DNA of 64,000 bases. It comes from CAIQJJ01 sp049325275 (lineage in GTDB: Bacteria > Chloroflexota > Anaerolineae > Anaerolineales > UBA4823). Where the stretch lies: the NCBI GenBank assembly GCA_049325275.1, contig JBMOLU010000085.1, positions 62,001 through 126,000 of the forward strand. Direction: 5' to 3'. Below are positions 15,452 through 24,189 of the stretch, piece by piece. Position 1 is the stretch's first letter, and each line of letters opens with the position of its first letter. The translations under genes were made by a program, and so were the position numbers. The notes below the pieces were generated by a model. That model made no database searches. It was not told where the DNA came from and saw nothing but the letters and a program-made list of their open reading frames with translations.

Positions 15452-17308
15452 ATGCGCAAAATTCTGAACGTCTTACTCCTTTTTTGCCTCGCGCTTGGTG
15501 CCTGCGCGCCGGACGCTGCACCCGCAGCGATCCCCGCGGTTCCAAAAGCCGCCTGGCCCGATGCCCCTGAAATCGCTTCCTACGACATTCAGGTCACGCT
15601 CGATGCCGAGGCCAAGACCCTACGTGGGCGCGAGACGATCACCTATCGCAACACCACCCTCACGCCGATTCCCGATATCGTCCTGCACCTGTACCTGAAC
15701 GCTTTTCGCAGTCAAGACAGCCGCTTTCTGCAAGAAGCCGGTGTCTCACACCGCGGCTTTGCCTGGGACCCTGAACACCCCGGCTCGCTTGAAATCACCG
15801 GCATCCACCTGCCTGACGGCACGCCCCTCGTTCTGGAGCCACTCGAAGATGGCACCCTGGCACGCGCCGGCCTGCCGCAGGCCGTTGCACCCGGTGGCGA
15901 GTTAGCGTTGACTGTAGATTTCGAGGCGCGTCTGCCCAAAGTCTTCGCCCGCACCGGTTTCTACGAGGATTTCTTCATGGTGGGGCAGTGGTTCCCCAAG
16001 CTGGGCGTCTGGCAGGATGCCGGCTGGAACGCCTACCCTTTCCACGCCAACGCCGAGTTCTTTGCCGACTTCGGCAGCTATCGCGTCGCCATCACCCTGC
16101 CGGAAAGTTACGTCACCGGTGGGACAGGCCTGCCGGCCGGCACGTTGGCGCAAGGGAACGGCCAGAAAACGGAGATCTACCAGGCCCATGGCGTGATCGA
16201 TTTTGCCTGGACGGCGTCCCCGCACTTCAAACAGGCCAGCCGCGACGTGAACGGCGTCCAGGTGCTTTACCTGTATTTGCCGGAGCACGAGCACACCGTC
16301 AAACGGGCGCTGGACGCAGCCACAAAGGCCGTCCAGCACTTCGGAGAATGGTATGGCCCCTATCCCTACGCGCGCCTGACCGTGGTCGACGTGCCCGACG
16401 GGGCCGGCGGGGCAGGCGGCATGGAATACCCAACCCTGATCAGCGCCGGGGCGATCGATCCGACGGGCCTCAACCTCATGGACGGCCGCTTCGACCGCAT
16501 GCTCGAAGTCGTCGTCATCCACGAGATCGGCCACCAGTGGTGGCAGTCAATGGTGGCGTTCAACGAAGCCGAAGAACCATGGCTGGACGAAGGCTTTACC
16601 GACTATTCCACGGCGCGCCTGATGCAGCGTGCCTACGGGCCGGCGAGCCTGATCGATGCAGGCAACGTGAAAGTAAGTTACATCGACATGCACCGCATGA
16701 TCTATCTGGCATCGCCCCAGGTGCCCATGTACGGCAGGGCCTGGGAGTTCGATGCGTTCAACGGTTACGAGGTCGCAACGTATTCCAAACCGGTGTTGGC
16801 GCTCTCCACGCTGGAAAACATCCTGGGCGAAGAGACCATGCTGGCGATCATGAGCACGTTCTTCGCCCGGTACCGCTTCGCCCATCCCACCACGCAAGAT
16901 TTTTACCGGGTGGCCGAAGAAATCAGCGGCCGGGAGCTGGATTGGTTCTTCGATGGGCTGGTGTACGGCGACGGGGTGGTCAATTACACGGTAACGGCGG
17001 TCGATGCGCACCAGGTCACCGTCGAACGCCAGGGAGAGCTGGCCATACCGGTGGAAATCGCAGTCGACTTTCGCGATGGATCGACGCAAATCCTGCACTG
17101 GGATGGCCGCGAAACACAAAAAACCTGGGATTTTCCCGATGCGGTCGTGATCGCCGCGCAGGTCGATCCGCAGCGCAAGGTCCTGGTCGATGTACAGTGG
17201 TCCGATAACGGGCTGGCAACCCGCATGGACGCCTGGTCGTGGCTGGCAGTCAACACACGCCTGTTTTACCAGTTGCAAAACTGGTTGTTCTACCTGGGAG
17301 GGCTTTGA
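15452..17308 (+). CDS. Secreted lipoprotein M1-family zinc metallopeptidase
   Basis: 618-aa gluzincin peptidase exported as a lipoprotein: signal peptide with lipobox LGAC, Cys at residue 18. The N-terminal beta domain (DIQVTLDAEAKTLRGRETITY) matches the M1 start. The exopeptidase motif reads GGAGGMEYP in place of GAMEN. The zinc site is HEIGH near residues 355-359 with the third ligand in EPWLDEGFTD, followed by the catalytic Tyr region (FNGYEVATYSKP). The C-terminus keeps a short hydrophobic end (WLFYLGGL). It likely trims peptides outside the membrane. The stop shares bases with the next ATG (TGATG). Confidence 0.92.
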   Translation: MRKILNVLLLFCLALGACAPDAAPAAIPAVPKAAWPDAPEIASYDIQVTLDAEAKTLRGRETITYRNTTLTPIPDIVLHLYLNAFRSQDSRFLQEAGVSHRGFAWDPEHPGSLEITGIHLPDGTPLVLEPLEDGTLARAGLPQAVAPGGELALTVDFEARLPKVFARTGFYEDFFMVGQWFPKLGVWQDAGWNAYPFHANAEFFADFGSYRVAITLPESYVTGGTGLPAGTLAQGNGQKTEIYQAHGVIDFAWTASPHFKQASRDVNGVQVLYLYLPEHEHTVKRALDAATKAVQHFGEWYGPYPYARLTVVDVPDGAGGAGGMEYPTLISAGAIDPTGLNLMDGRFDRMLEVVVIHEIGHQWWQSMVAFNEAEEPWLDEGFTDYSTARLMQRAYGPASLIDAGNVKVSYIDMHRMIYLASPQVPMYGRAWEFDAFNGYEVATYSKPVLALSTLENILGEETMLAIMSTFFARYRFAHPTTQDFYRVAEEISGRELDWFFDGLVYGDGVVNYTVTAVDAHQVTVERQGELAIPVEIAVDFRDGSTQILHWDGRETQKTWDFPDAVVIAAQVDPQRKVLVDVQWSDNGLATRMDAWSWLAVNTRLFYQLQNWLFYLGGL

Positions 17309-18186
17309 TGTTCGAAGAAAACGCGCTCTCCGGCGGCTTCAGGCGGGTACGACGCCATCCGCAGGTCCTGTGGACGGCCTATCTGGTCAACTTCCTGACG
17401 GCCGGCCTGCTGGCGCTGGCGCCCGCCATCGGGCTGATCACCCCGGCTTACAGCCGCGCCATGCGCGAAGCCGCCGACGGCATCGATTTCTGGTTCCTGG
17501 AGGAAATATTCACCGCGCCGACGACGTACGGGATTTTGCAAGGTACAGCAGATGCGGCCGGCCCGGCCTGGCTCAGCCAGTTGTGCCTTTTTAGCGGCTT
17601 TCTGGCCTTGCTCCTGCCGCTGCTTGCCTGGGCGCCGGCCAGCCTGTTGAGCGGCGGCATCCTGCTGACCTATGCAGAAGACGCGTTCCACTGGCGGCGT
17701 TTCCTGTGGGGCTGCGGCCACTGGTTTGTGGCCTTTTCCATCTTCAACCTGGTGCAGGCATTTCTTGCGTTCGGGGTCTTTGGCACGCTGCTGGCAGGCC
17801 TGTCGGCCCTGAGGGCCGTCACCGGTAGCTGGTTGAACTGGATCGGCATTCCTGCGATCGGCTTCCTGGCCCTGCTCTGGCTGGCCGTCGTGGAAAGCAC
17901 ACGCCAGTTAGCGGTCAGCGCCGGCACACGCAACGTCTTCAAGGCATCCTGGCAGGCTTTGCGGCTGGTTCTGGGACGCCCACGGGCGCTTTTTTCGTTC
18001 TACGTTCTCTCGTTCGCACTGCTGCTGCTCGTCCATCTGGCTTTTCGGGCCGGCCTGCTCCCGCGCCTGCCGCTGGCCTGGTGGCCGCTCGTGTTCTTCG
18101 CAACCCAGGCCTTCATCTTGCTGCGGTTAATGGCGCGGCTGGCGCGCTGGGCCGGGTTGGCGACGCTGGCAGCACGACACCGGTAA
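17308..18186 (+). CDS. Polytopic membrane protein, unknown function
   Basis: 292 aa with about six membrane helices (first about residues 20-44, last near the C-terminus). The N-terminus MFEENALSGGFRRVRRHPQVLW is amphipathic and basic. A central periplasmic stretch contains FWFLEEIFTAPTTYG. The layout resembles DUF975- or YesL-like integral membrane proteins but I recognise no signature. It starts inside the stop of the M1 peptidase gene, so it may help that exported peptidase. Confidence 0.75.
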   Translation: MFEENALSGGFRRVRRHPQVLWTAYLVNFLTAGLLALAPAIGLITPAYSRAMREAADGIDFWFLEEIFTAPTTYGILQGTADAAGPAWLSQLCLFSGFLALLLPLLAWAPASLLSGGILLTYAEDAFHWRRFLWGCGHWFVAFSIFNLVQAFLAFGVFGTLLAGLSALRAVTGSWLNWIGIPAIGFLALLWLAVVESTRQLAVSAGTRNVFKASWQALRLVLGRPRALFSFYVLSFALLLLVHLAFRAGLLPRLPLAWWPLVFFATQAFILLRLMARLARWAGLATLAARHR

Positions 18187-18189
18187 TTC

Positions 18190-18208
18190 CCGCACCGGAC
18201 CGGTGCGG
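18190..18208. repeat. Short perfect hairpin
   Basis: ccgcaccg (18190-18197), loop gac, cggtgcgg (18201-18208). It lies 4 bases after the preceding stop and 30 bases before the next ATG. No T-run follows; it could be a weak terminator or an operator. Confidence 0.4.
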
Positions 18209-18237
18209 TATCTCACCCCACAGAAGAGGCACCCCTT

Positions 18238-18948
18238 ATGCCAACCAAAGGACACAATACCAAATCGAAGTACGTCGCCAACAAAGAAAAGCAAAATCAC
18301 AAGCCCGACTCGCCAAAGACGATTCAAATCGTGGCGATCGCCGTGATCGCGCTCGTCGTCATCGCCATCATCGTTGCTGTGGTTGCAAACCTGCCAAAGC
18401 AAAGCACGGGCAGCGCCAACGGCCCGGCGCTGGTAGGAACGAAGCAGTACGAATCTGCACCGCCGATGACGATCGACCCGGCCAAAAAGTACACCGCGAC
18501 GGTCAAAATGGCCAAGGGCGGTGAGTTCGTCATCGAACTGTATCCCGACAAGGCTCCCATCACCGTCAACAGCTTTGTCTTCCTGGCGCGTGAAGGGTAC
18601 TTCGACGGCGTCACCTTCCACCGCGTGCTGGACGGCTTCATGGCGCAGACCGGCGACCCCACCGGCACAGGATCGGGCGGCCCGGGCTACCAGTTCGTCA
18701 ACGAAGACAACGACCTGGCATTCGACAAACCCGGTGTGGTCGCCATGGCCAATGCCGGGCGTGACACCAACGGCAGCCAGTTCTTCGTTACCTTCGAAAT
18801 GCAGCCGCACCTGACCGGCGGCTACACCATCTTCGGCCAGGTGATCAGCGGCATGGATGTGGTCAACGGCATCACCCGCCGTGACCCCAACATGGCGCCC
18901 GATTTCCAGGGCGACGCCATCGAAACGATCACCATCACGGAGCAATAA
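18238..18948 (+). CDS. Membrane-anchored cyclophilin-type peptidyl-prolyl isomerase
   Basis: 236 aa. A Lys-rich N-terminal tail of about 30 residues is followed by one membrane helix (about 32-56), placing the cyclophilin domain outside the cytoplasm. The domain holds the family core: VNSFVFLAREGYFDGVTFHRVLDGFMAQTGD, with the catalytic Arg in FHRV, then GGPGYQFVNED, GVVAMANAGRDTNGSQFFVTF and LTGGYTIFGQV. The enzyme speeds cis-trans isomerisation at proline during folding of exported proteins. It is flanked by hairpins on both sides, so it is probably a single-gene unit. Confidence 0.93.
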   Translation: MPTKGHNTKSKYVANKEKQNHKPDSPKTIQIVAIAVIALVVIAIIVAVVANLPKQSTGSANGPALVGTKQYESAPPMTIDPAKKYTATVKMAKGGEFVIELYPDKAPITVNSFVFLAREGYFDGVTFHRVLDGFMAQTGDPTGTGSGGPGYQFVNEDNDLAFDKPGVVAMANAGRDTNGSQFFVTFEMQPHLTGGYTIFGQVISGMDVVNGITRRDPNMAPDFQGDAIETITITEQ

Positions 18949-18953
18949 ACCGG

Positions 18954-18997
18954 GGGCGAAACGTGACGGGGAACCCATACCTCATCACGTTTCGCCC
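18954..18997 (+). terminator. Terminator-like 13-bp perfect stem after the cyclophilin gene
   Basis: gggcgaaacgtga (18954-18966) pairs perfectly with 18985-18997; the loop is 18 bases. It begins 6 bases after the stop. No T-run follows, so it may act as a rho-independent-like stop or an mRNA 3' stabiliser. Confidence 0.55.
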
Positions 18998-19011
18998 GTC
19001 ACGAGTCCCCT

Positions 19012-20325
19012 ATGAACTTTTCCAAAGTCTGTGTCTTCGGCCTGGGCTACATCGGTCTGCCCTACGCGGCCACCTTCGCCACCCATGGGCTACGTGTGGT
19101 TGGCGTGGATATCAACCCCAAAGTCGTCGCCACGCTGCAGAACGGCGGCATTCACATTCACGAACCCAGCCTGCGCACGGTGGTCCAGGCAGCGGTCAAG
19201 TCGGGGAACCTGACCGTTTCCACCCGGCCGGAGGAAGCAGATGCGTTCATCATTGCCGTGCCGACGCCCTTCAAACAGGCAGAAGAGCGGCCCACGAACG
19301 GCCAGGCCGCCGACCCAAAAGCCGACATGTCTTACGTCACCGCCGCTGCCGAAGCCATCGTGCCCTACCTGCGGCGCGGCAACCTGGTGATGCTCGAATC
19401 GACTTCACCGCCGCGCACCACGGTGGACTTGGTGGCGCCCATCCTGGAAAAGTCGGGACTGAGAGCCGGGCCGGATTTCCACCTGGCGTACACACCTGAA
19501 CGCGTCTTGCCCGGCCAGATTTTGCGCGAATTGATCGAAAACGCGCGCGTGCTCGGCGGCATCGATCGAGCTTCCACTGAGGCCGCCCGCGATCTCTACA
19601 CCACCTTCGTACGCGGCCAGATCGTCCTCACCGACGCAACCACTGCCGAAATGGTCAAGTTGATGGAAAACACAACCCGCGACATCAACATCGCCATCGC
19701 CAATGAGTTCAGCCGGCTGGCCGATCACTTCGGGGTGGACGTGTGGGAGGCGATCGGCATCGCCAACCTGCACCCGCGCATCAACATCCTGCGCCCCGGG
19801 CCAGGCGTCGGCGGCCACTGCATCAGCGTGGACCCCTGGTTCCTGGTGGAAGCGGCGCCAACAATTGCCACGCTGATCCGCACGGCGCGCCAGGTCAACG
19901 ACGGCCAGCCCGATTTCGTCGTCGACCTGGTGGCACGCACCGCCGAGCGCCTGGAAGGCAAACGCATCGCCGCCCTGGGCCTGGCCTTCAAGCCCGATGT
20001 GGACGACTTGCGCGAAAGCCCGGCGGTCGCAATCTGCCAGGCCCTGGCTCTGCGCGGAGCCGACGTGAAAGCGCACGAACCGTTCAAAGCCGACGCTGCG
20101 TTCGAGGGCTTCACGACCACACCGACATTGGACGCCGCAATCCAGGACGCCGACATCCTCCTGATCCTGGTCGCACACCGCGCGTTCAAGGAACTCGATC
20201 CGCAGAAGCTGGTTGCACAAACGAAGGCCCGCACCGTGATCGACACCGTCGACATCTGCGATCGGGCTGCCTGGCGCGCTGCCGGGTTTCACGTGGTCAC
20301 ATTGGGCGTCGGAAAAACCCAGTAA
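19012..20325 (+). CDS. wecC: Nucleotide-sugar dehydrogenase (UDP-ManNAc dehydrogenase type)
   Basis: 437-aa NAD-dependent four-electron dehydrogenase that oxidises the C6 of a UDP-sugar to the uronic acid. The N-terminal Rossmann motif is FGLGYIGLPYAATFA. The catalytic Cys is in PGVGGHCISVDPWFLVE, where the PWFL continuation favours UDP-N-acetylmannosamine or -glucosamine over UDP-glucose. The C-terminal part has the third domain (ALGLAFKPDVDDLRESPA). The symbol is by similarity; the precise sugar is not proven. The stop overlaps the next ATG. The three-gene group points to cell-surface polysaccharide synthesis. Confidence 0.88.
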   Translation: MNFSKVCVFGLGYIGLPYAATFATHGLRVVGVDINPKVVATLQNGGIHIHEPSLRTVVQAAVKSGNLTVSTRPEEADAFIIAVPTPFKQAEERPTNGQAADPKADMSYVTAAAEAIVPYLRRGNLVMLESTSPPRTTVDLVAPILEKSGLRAGPDFHLAYTPERVLPGQILRELIENARVLGGIDRASTEAARDLYTTFVRGQIVLTDATTAEMVKLMENTTRDINIAIANEFSRLADHFGVDVWEAIGIANLHPRINILRPGPGVGGHCISVDPWFLVEAAPTIATLIRTARQVNDGQPDFVVDLVARTAERLEGKRIAALGLAFKPDVDDLRESPAVAICQALALRGADVKAHEPFKADAAFEGFTTTPTLDAAIQDADILLILVAHRAFKELDPQKLVAQTKARTVIDTVDICDRAAWRAAGFHVVTLGVGKTQ

Positions 20326-20759
20326 TGGCCGATTTTTATACTTCTCTCGTTTACGCCCGTCAAAAACCGCTCATCGGCAAATTCGCTTATCTGCTGCTCA
20401 AGTTGCTTGGGGTAGAAATTCCACGCAGTGTGCCGGTTGGCCCCGGCTTCGAATTGGCCCACGGAGGGTTCGGGGTAGTCGTTCATTCGCGCAGCCAGAT
20501 CGGCAGCCGGGTAAAAATCTATCCCGGCGTGACGTTGGGCCGCGCCGACATCTACCGCCCGATGAGCGCCTCGAAGTTCGACGGCATCGCCATCGAAGAC
20601 GGCGCCATCCTGTGCCCGGGCGCAAAGGTGCTGTGCAAGGAAGGCGTGCTGCGCGTGGGCAAAGGGACGGTGGTTGGGGCCAACGCCGTGCTGCTGCAAT
20701 CGACCGGCGAGGACGAAATTTGGGCCGGGATGCCTGCCCGCTGCGTGGGCAAACGATGA
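20325..20759 (+). CDS. Hexapeptide-repeat acyltransferase (serine O-acetyltransferase-like)
   Basis: 144-aa left-handed beta-helix acyltransferase. The core reads VGPGFELAHGGFGVVVHSRSQIGSRVKIYPGVTLGR and, later, IEDGAILCPGAKVL and VVGANAVLLQST, matching serine acetyltransferase-like transferases in polysaccharide clusters. The N-terminal helical domain of true CysE is missing. It probably acetylates a sugar. It overlaps the dehydrogenase upstream and the glycosyltransferase downstream. Confidence 0.85.
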   Translation: MADFYTSLVYARQKPLIGKFAYLLLKLLGVEIPRSVPVGPGFELAHGGFGVVVHSRSQIGSRVKIYPGVTLGRADIYRPMSASKFDGIAIEDGAILCPGAKVLCKEGVLRVGKGTVVGANAVLLQSTGEDEIWAGMPARCVGKR

Positions 20760-21805
20760 AAGTCTGCCTGACCCCCAACGTTCACGGTACGGGCGGCATG
20801 GTGTCCTTTGCCGCCAAGTTCGCCGCCGGGCTGCACCAACGCGGCATTGAGACGACGGGCGATTTGCTTGCCAGGGATGTCGATGCCGTCCTGGTGATCG
20901 GCGGCACGCGCAACCTGCCCGGCCTGTGGCGCGCCCGGCGGCGCGGTATCCCCATCATCCAGCGCCTGAACGGGATGAACTGGGTGCACCGCGTCCGGCG
21001 TACGGGCATCCGCCATTTTCTGCGCGCCGAGTACGGCAACCGTATTTTGTCCACCATTCGTGCACGGTTGGCAACGGGAATCGTTTACCAGAGCCGGTTT
21101 TCCAAAGACTGGTGGGAGCGCGTCTACGGGCCAACAGGTGTACGCAACAGTGTGGTTTATAACGGCGTCGATCTGGCTGTCTACAATCCCCAGCCGGCCG
21201 ATGAATCGGTCTCGGCCGCGAAAGCCCCGGCTCCTGGCGCATGGCAACACCAGCCGGAAAAGTTTCGCGTGTTGATGGTGGAGGCCAGCCTGGCAGGGGG
21301 CTACGAGATCGGGCTGGAAAGCGGGATCGCCCTCGCCGAACGGTTGTTGGCGCATTTCCCGATAGAGTTGATGGTCGTGGGCAAGGTGGCGCCGGCGCTG
21401 CAAACGCAGTGGCAGGCACGCGCCACAGTTCCCATCCTTTGGGCCGGGCGTGTGGCGCGCGAGCAGATTCCGGCGCTCGACCGCGCCGCCCACCTGTTCT
21501 ATGCGGCCGATCTGCATCCGGCCTGCCCGAATTCAGTGATCGAGGCCCTGGCCTGCGGGCTGCCCGTGGCCGCCTTCGACACCGGCGCCCTGCCGGAGAT
21601 CGTCAGCGGAGACAGTGGGTGCATCGTTCCCTACGGCAGCGATCCGTGGAAAATTCAGTCGCCCGACATCCCCACCCTGGCCGAAGCCGCCGCCGCCGTA
21701 CTCGGCAGCCAGCCACGCTTCCGGGCCAGAGCGCGCGCCAGGGCCGAAGCCGCATTTGGGTTGGATCGAATGCTCGATGGCTATATCGCAATGCTATGCC
21801 AATGA
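20756..21805 (+). CDS. Glycosyltransferase, GT4-like
   Basis: 349-aa GT-B-fold glycosyltransferase. The N-terminal domain begins VCLTPNVHGTGGMVSFAAKF and has the nucleotide-diphosphate sugar binding C-terminal motif HPACPNSVIEALACGLPVAAFDTGALPEI with the conserved Glu residues. It likely transfers a sugar, perhaps the uronic acid made by the dehydrogenase, onto a lipid-linked glycan at the inner membrane face. It starts within the stop of the acyltransferase gene and ends the + strand block, facing the convergent yjbQ operon across 54 bases. Confidence 0.85.
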   Translation: MKVCLTPNVHGTGGMVSFAAKFAAGLHQRGIETTGDLLARDVDAVLVIGGTRNLPGLWRARRRGIPIIQRLNGMNWVHRVRRTGIRHFLRAEYGNRILSTIRARLATGIVYQSRFSKDWWERVYGPTGVRNSVVYNGVDLAVYNPQPADESVSAAKAPAPGAWQHQPEKFRVLMVEASLAGGYEIGLESGIALAERLLAHFPIELMVVGKVAPALQTQWQARATVPILWAGRVAREQIPALDRAAHLFYAADLHPACPNSVIEALACGLPVAAFDTGALPEIVSGDSGCIVPYGSDPWKIQSPDIPTLAEAAAAVLGSQPRFRARARARAEAAFGLDRMLDGYIAMLCQ

Positions 21806-21859
21806 TTGGAAACCGTATGAAAAGTGACGTTTGCCAAACGTCTTCCCCCACCTGTCGCT

Positions 21860-22279
21860 TCATTCCCCCATTACCTGCACGACCAGTTCGCGACGGCGGG
21901 CACGCACGTCGAAATCGACATAGATGATTTGCTGCCAGGTACCCAGCGTCATGCGCCCATCCACAAAGGGGACCGTCAGCGAGGGGCCGAGCAGGGCAGC
22001 GCGCATGTGAGAATGACCGTTGCCGTCGTGCCAGGCCTGCTCGTGTTGGTAGGCGCGGCCTTGCGGCACGAGCGTCTCGAACAAGTGGCGCAGATCGGCC
22101 ACGCAGCCAGGCTCGTATTCGATCGTCGTCAAGGCGCTGGTGGAGGAGGGGCAGAAGATGGTCAGGATACCGTTCTTCTGAGTCACCTTTGCCAGCATTT
22201 CATGCACGGCAGCGGTGATATCGATGATATCCGCATTGCCCTTGGTGTTCAGCTGCAAGGAAATCGTCGAAACGCTCAT
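21860..22279 (-). CDS. yjbQ: YjbQ-family protein (UPF0047)
   Basis: 139-aa protein of the YjbQ family, known for a secondary thiamine-phosphate synthase activity when overexpressed; its real role is unclear. The conserved pieces are present: CPSSTSALTTIEYEPG, the His-rich DGNGHSHMRA, LTVPFVDGRMTLGTWQQI and YVDFDVRARRREL. It is the last gene of the operon that starts at 30039 and overlaps lspA by four bases (ATGA), which sets its start. Confidence 0.92.
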   Translation of the reverse strand: MSVSTISLQLNTKGNADIIDITAAVHEMLAKVTQKNGILTIFCPSSTSALTTIEYEPGCVADLRHLFETLVPQGRAYQHEQAWHDGNGHSHMRAALLGPSLTVPFVDGRMTLGTWQQIIYVDFDVRARRRELVVQVMGE

Positions 22280-22800
22280 GTGGTTGTCGTTTCCCTGGTG
22301 GGGTTGTCGAGCCTGTAAAAGACAAAAAAGATCAGCGCGCCAAAAAAGATAGCTATGTCCGCCAGGTTCATCACACCCGTACGCAGCCCCCCGATGCCGA
22401 AGCTGACGAAGTCGATCACCCTGCCCTGGTTGAAAATCCGGTCGATCAGGTTTCCCAGACCGCCGGCCGCCACCAGCGAAACCCCCGCCAATTGCACCCA
22501 CCCGAGCTGGGGAGGTGGCTTGTAAGCGAAAAAGAATGCCATAGCCAAGGCACCCGCCACAAACACGGACATCAGCGTCAGACGGACGGCGGACGGCAAG
22601 CTCGCCCCCAGGCCCAAGATTGCACCGGCATTCTCAACATACTCGAGACGAATCAAATTGTTCAAGAGAGAAATCGGCCGTTCGCCGATAAGGGATTGCT
22701 GCGCAATACCCTTGACGGCCTGATCGCAAGCCGTACACACGCCCAGAATAACGAGCACCCACGCAAATCGAAGCCATCGTTTACCCGTGTGCAAGCTCAT
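22276..22800 (-). CDS. lspA: Lipoprotein signal peptidase II
   Basis: 174-aa four-helix membrane aspartyl protease that removes signal peptides from prolipoproteins after lipidation. Typical landmarks: an N-terminal helix with CDQAVKG, ENAGAILGLG in the first loop, catalytic Asp in GGLGNLIDRI and the second in MNLADIAI. Length is normal. It overlaps both neighbours by four bases. Two probable substrates, the lipoproteins at 512 and 15452, are encoded in this window. Confidence 0.95.
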   Translation of the reverse strand: MSLHTGKRWLRFAWVLVILGVCTACDQAVKGIAQQSLIGERPISLLNNLIRLEYVENAGAILGLGASLPSAVRLTLMSVFVAGALAMAFFFAYKPPPQLGWVQLAGVSLVAAGGLGNLIDRIFNQGRVIDFVSFGIGGLRTGVMNLADIAIFFGALIFFVFYRLDNPTRETTTT

Positions 22801-24176
22801 CGAACGGCCTCATCCAACTCGGCCAAAGCAGCCGGCGCCGGCGTTGTGGGAAGCTCGGGCAGGCCGTTCCGCTGGCGAAACGCAAGCCACATGGCTCCCA
22901 ATCCGATGAAACTCACCATCAGGGTGATAAAAATTTCGATCGGCAAAGGCAACAAAGAGATCGGAAGATAAATCACAAGCCCGACCAGCAACGGCCAGAA
23001 CGGCCGGCCGGCGTAGCCACCGGGCCAGAAACGCTGCAAAAGCCAGTTTCCCACGGCATTGGCGACGATCAGCTTGCTGCCATAAACCGCCAACACGAAG
23101 AAGAGCAAAACGGCCAGGGCCAGGGCAAGATAGCCGATAACATATACCAGGAAAGTCAACGTACTCAGCGTCACCACGCCGAACAAAACGCCGGCGATAG
23201 CAATTGCCCCGCCAAGCAGGAAAGCAACGGGCACAGACAGGAAAAAAATAACCAGGCCAGATCCCAATGCAGGCAGCAGCCGGCGGGCAGCCTGGGTGCT
23301 CTTTTGCACAGGCCTGGGCAGCAGCCACAACGCCACGGCGCCCATAATCAATAAAGTGACGAACGCTTCCACAGCCGACAACGAACGCTTACGGAAGGCT
23401 TCTGCGGGGCTTAGTTTTTCCTTGACTTCCAGAGTACGGTAAGTGACCTGCCCGGCAGGGAGGGCGATCTCGCTGCCCTGTTCCACCGTGCTGACGTAGT
23501 TCAAGATGCCCGCGATATCGGCCTCTTCCGAGACGCGAATGCCGCTGGGGATCGCATCGGGCATCAGGCCATCGCCAAACGTAAGGGTCAGGCTGCCTTC
23601 TTCCGGTGGGTCAACCGTCACGTCCAGGTTGCCGCCTACCGAGCCATCGATCTCCAGGGCGCTCACGGCTGCATAAACGTTGCGTTCGATGTCACCTTGC
23701 AGGATGGCCTGGTAACCAACCAGTGAAACGTCGACTTCCACGGCAGAACCGGGCATACTCTGAAAGCTGTAACCGGCAAAGTAGACGTTACGCTCCAGCC
23801 TGGCGCCTGGCATCAACACGGCCGAACCGCCGGTGCCGTACAACGAACCATTTACATGGCCGTACAAAGCCAGCGACTGCCCGGCAAAAACGATGCTCCC
23901 GCTCACCGGGCCATTGACCTCGGCAATGGCCGAAAAGATCAACAGGTTACCGTTCACAGGCCCGTTGATCACAACTTCCGAACCGTTGACAAACAGATCG
24001 CCGTTTACGGTACCGTCGATAATCACCTCTTGCGCTTCGATGAACAGATCGTCATCGATCACCCGATCCGCCGCGATCACGCCGTTGTTGTCTGCCTCGA
24101 AGGCTACAGCAGGCAACACGATCAACAAACTCATCGACAAGACCACCAGCAACACAATCACAAAGGTTTTTCGCAT
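22797..24176 (-). CDS. Exported bactofilin-like (polymer-forming) protein with C-terminal membrane helices
   Basis: 459 aa. A signal peptide (about residues 1-26, ending PAVAFEADN) is followed by a beta-helix-like region of short repeats with the bactofilin rhythm: IIDGTVNGDLFVNGSEVVINGPVNGNL, VNGPVSGSIVFAGQSLALYGHVNGSLYG. A linker and about five membrane helices make up residues 290-440. Bactofilins are normally cytoplasmic; here the signal peptide predicts that the helix lies outside the membrane. ATG 24176 is preferred over the upstream extension because of the signal peptide. The stop overlaps lspA. Function probably structural in the envelope. Confidence 0.8.
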   Translation of the reverse strand: MRKTFVIVLLVVLSMSLLIVLPAVAFEADNNGVIAADRVIDDDLFIEAQEVIIDGTVNGDLFVNGSEVVINGPVNGNLLIFSAIAEVNGPVSGSIVFAGQSLALYGHVNGSLYGTGGSAVLMPGARLERNVYFAGYSFQSMPGSAVEVDVSLVGYQAILQGDIERNVYAAVSALEIDGSVGGNLDVTVDPPEEGSLTLTFGDGLMPDAIPSGIRVSEEADIAGILNYVSTVEQGSEIALPAGQVTYRTLEVKEKLSPAEAFRKRSLSAVEAFVTLLIMGAVALWLLPRPVQKSTQAARRLLPALGSGLVIFFLSVPVAFLLGGAIAIAGVLFGVVTLSTLTFLVYVIGYLALALAVLLFFVLAVYGSKLIVANAVGNWLLQRFWPGGYAGRPFWPLLVGLVIYLPISLLPLPIEIFITLMVSFIGLGAMWLAFRQRNGLPELPTTPAPAALAELDEAVR

Positions 24177-24189
24177 GAACGGTTCCCTT

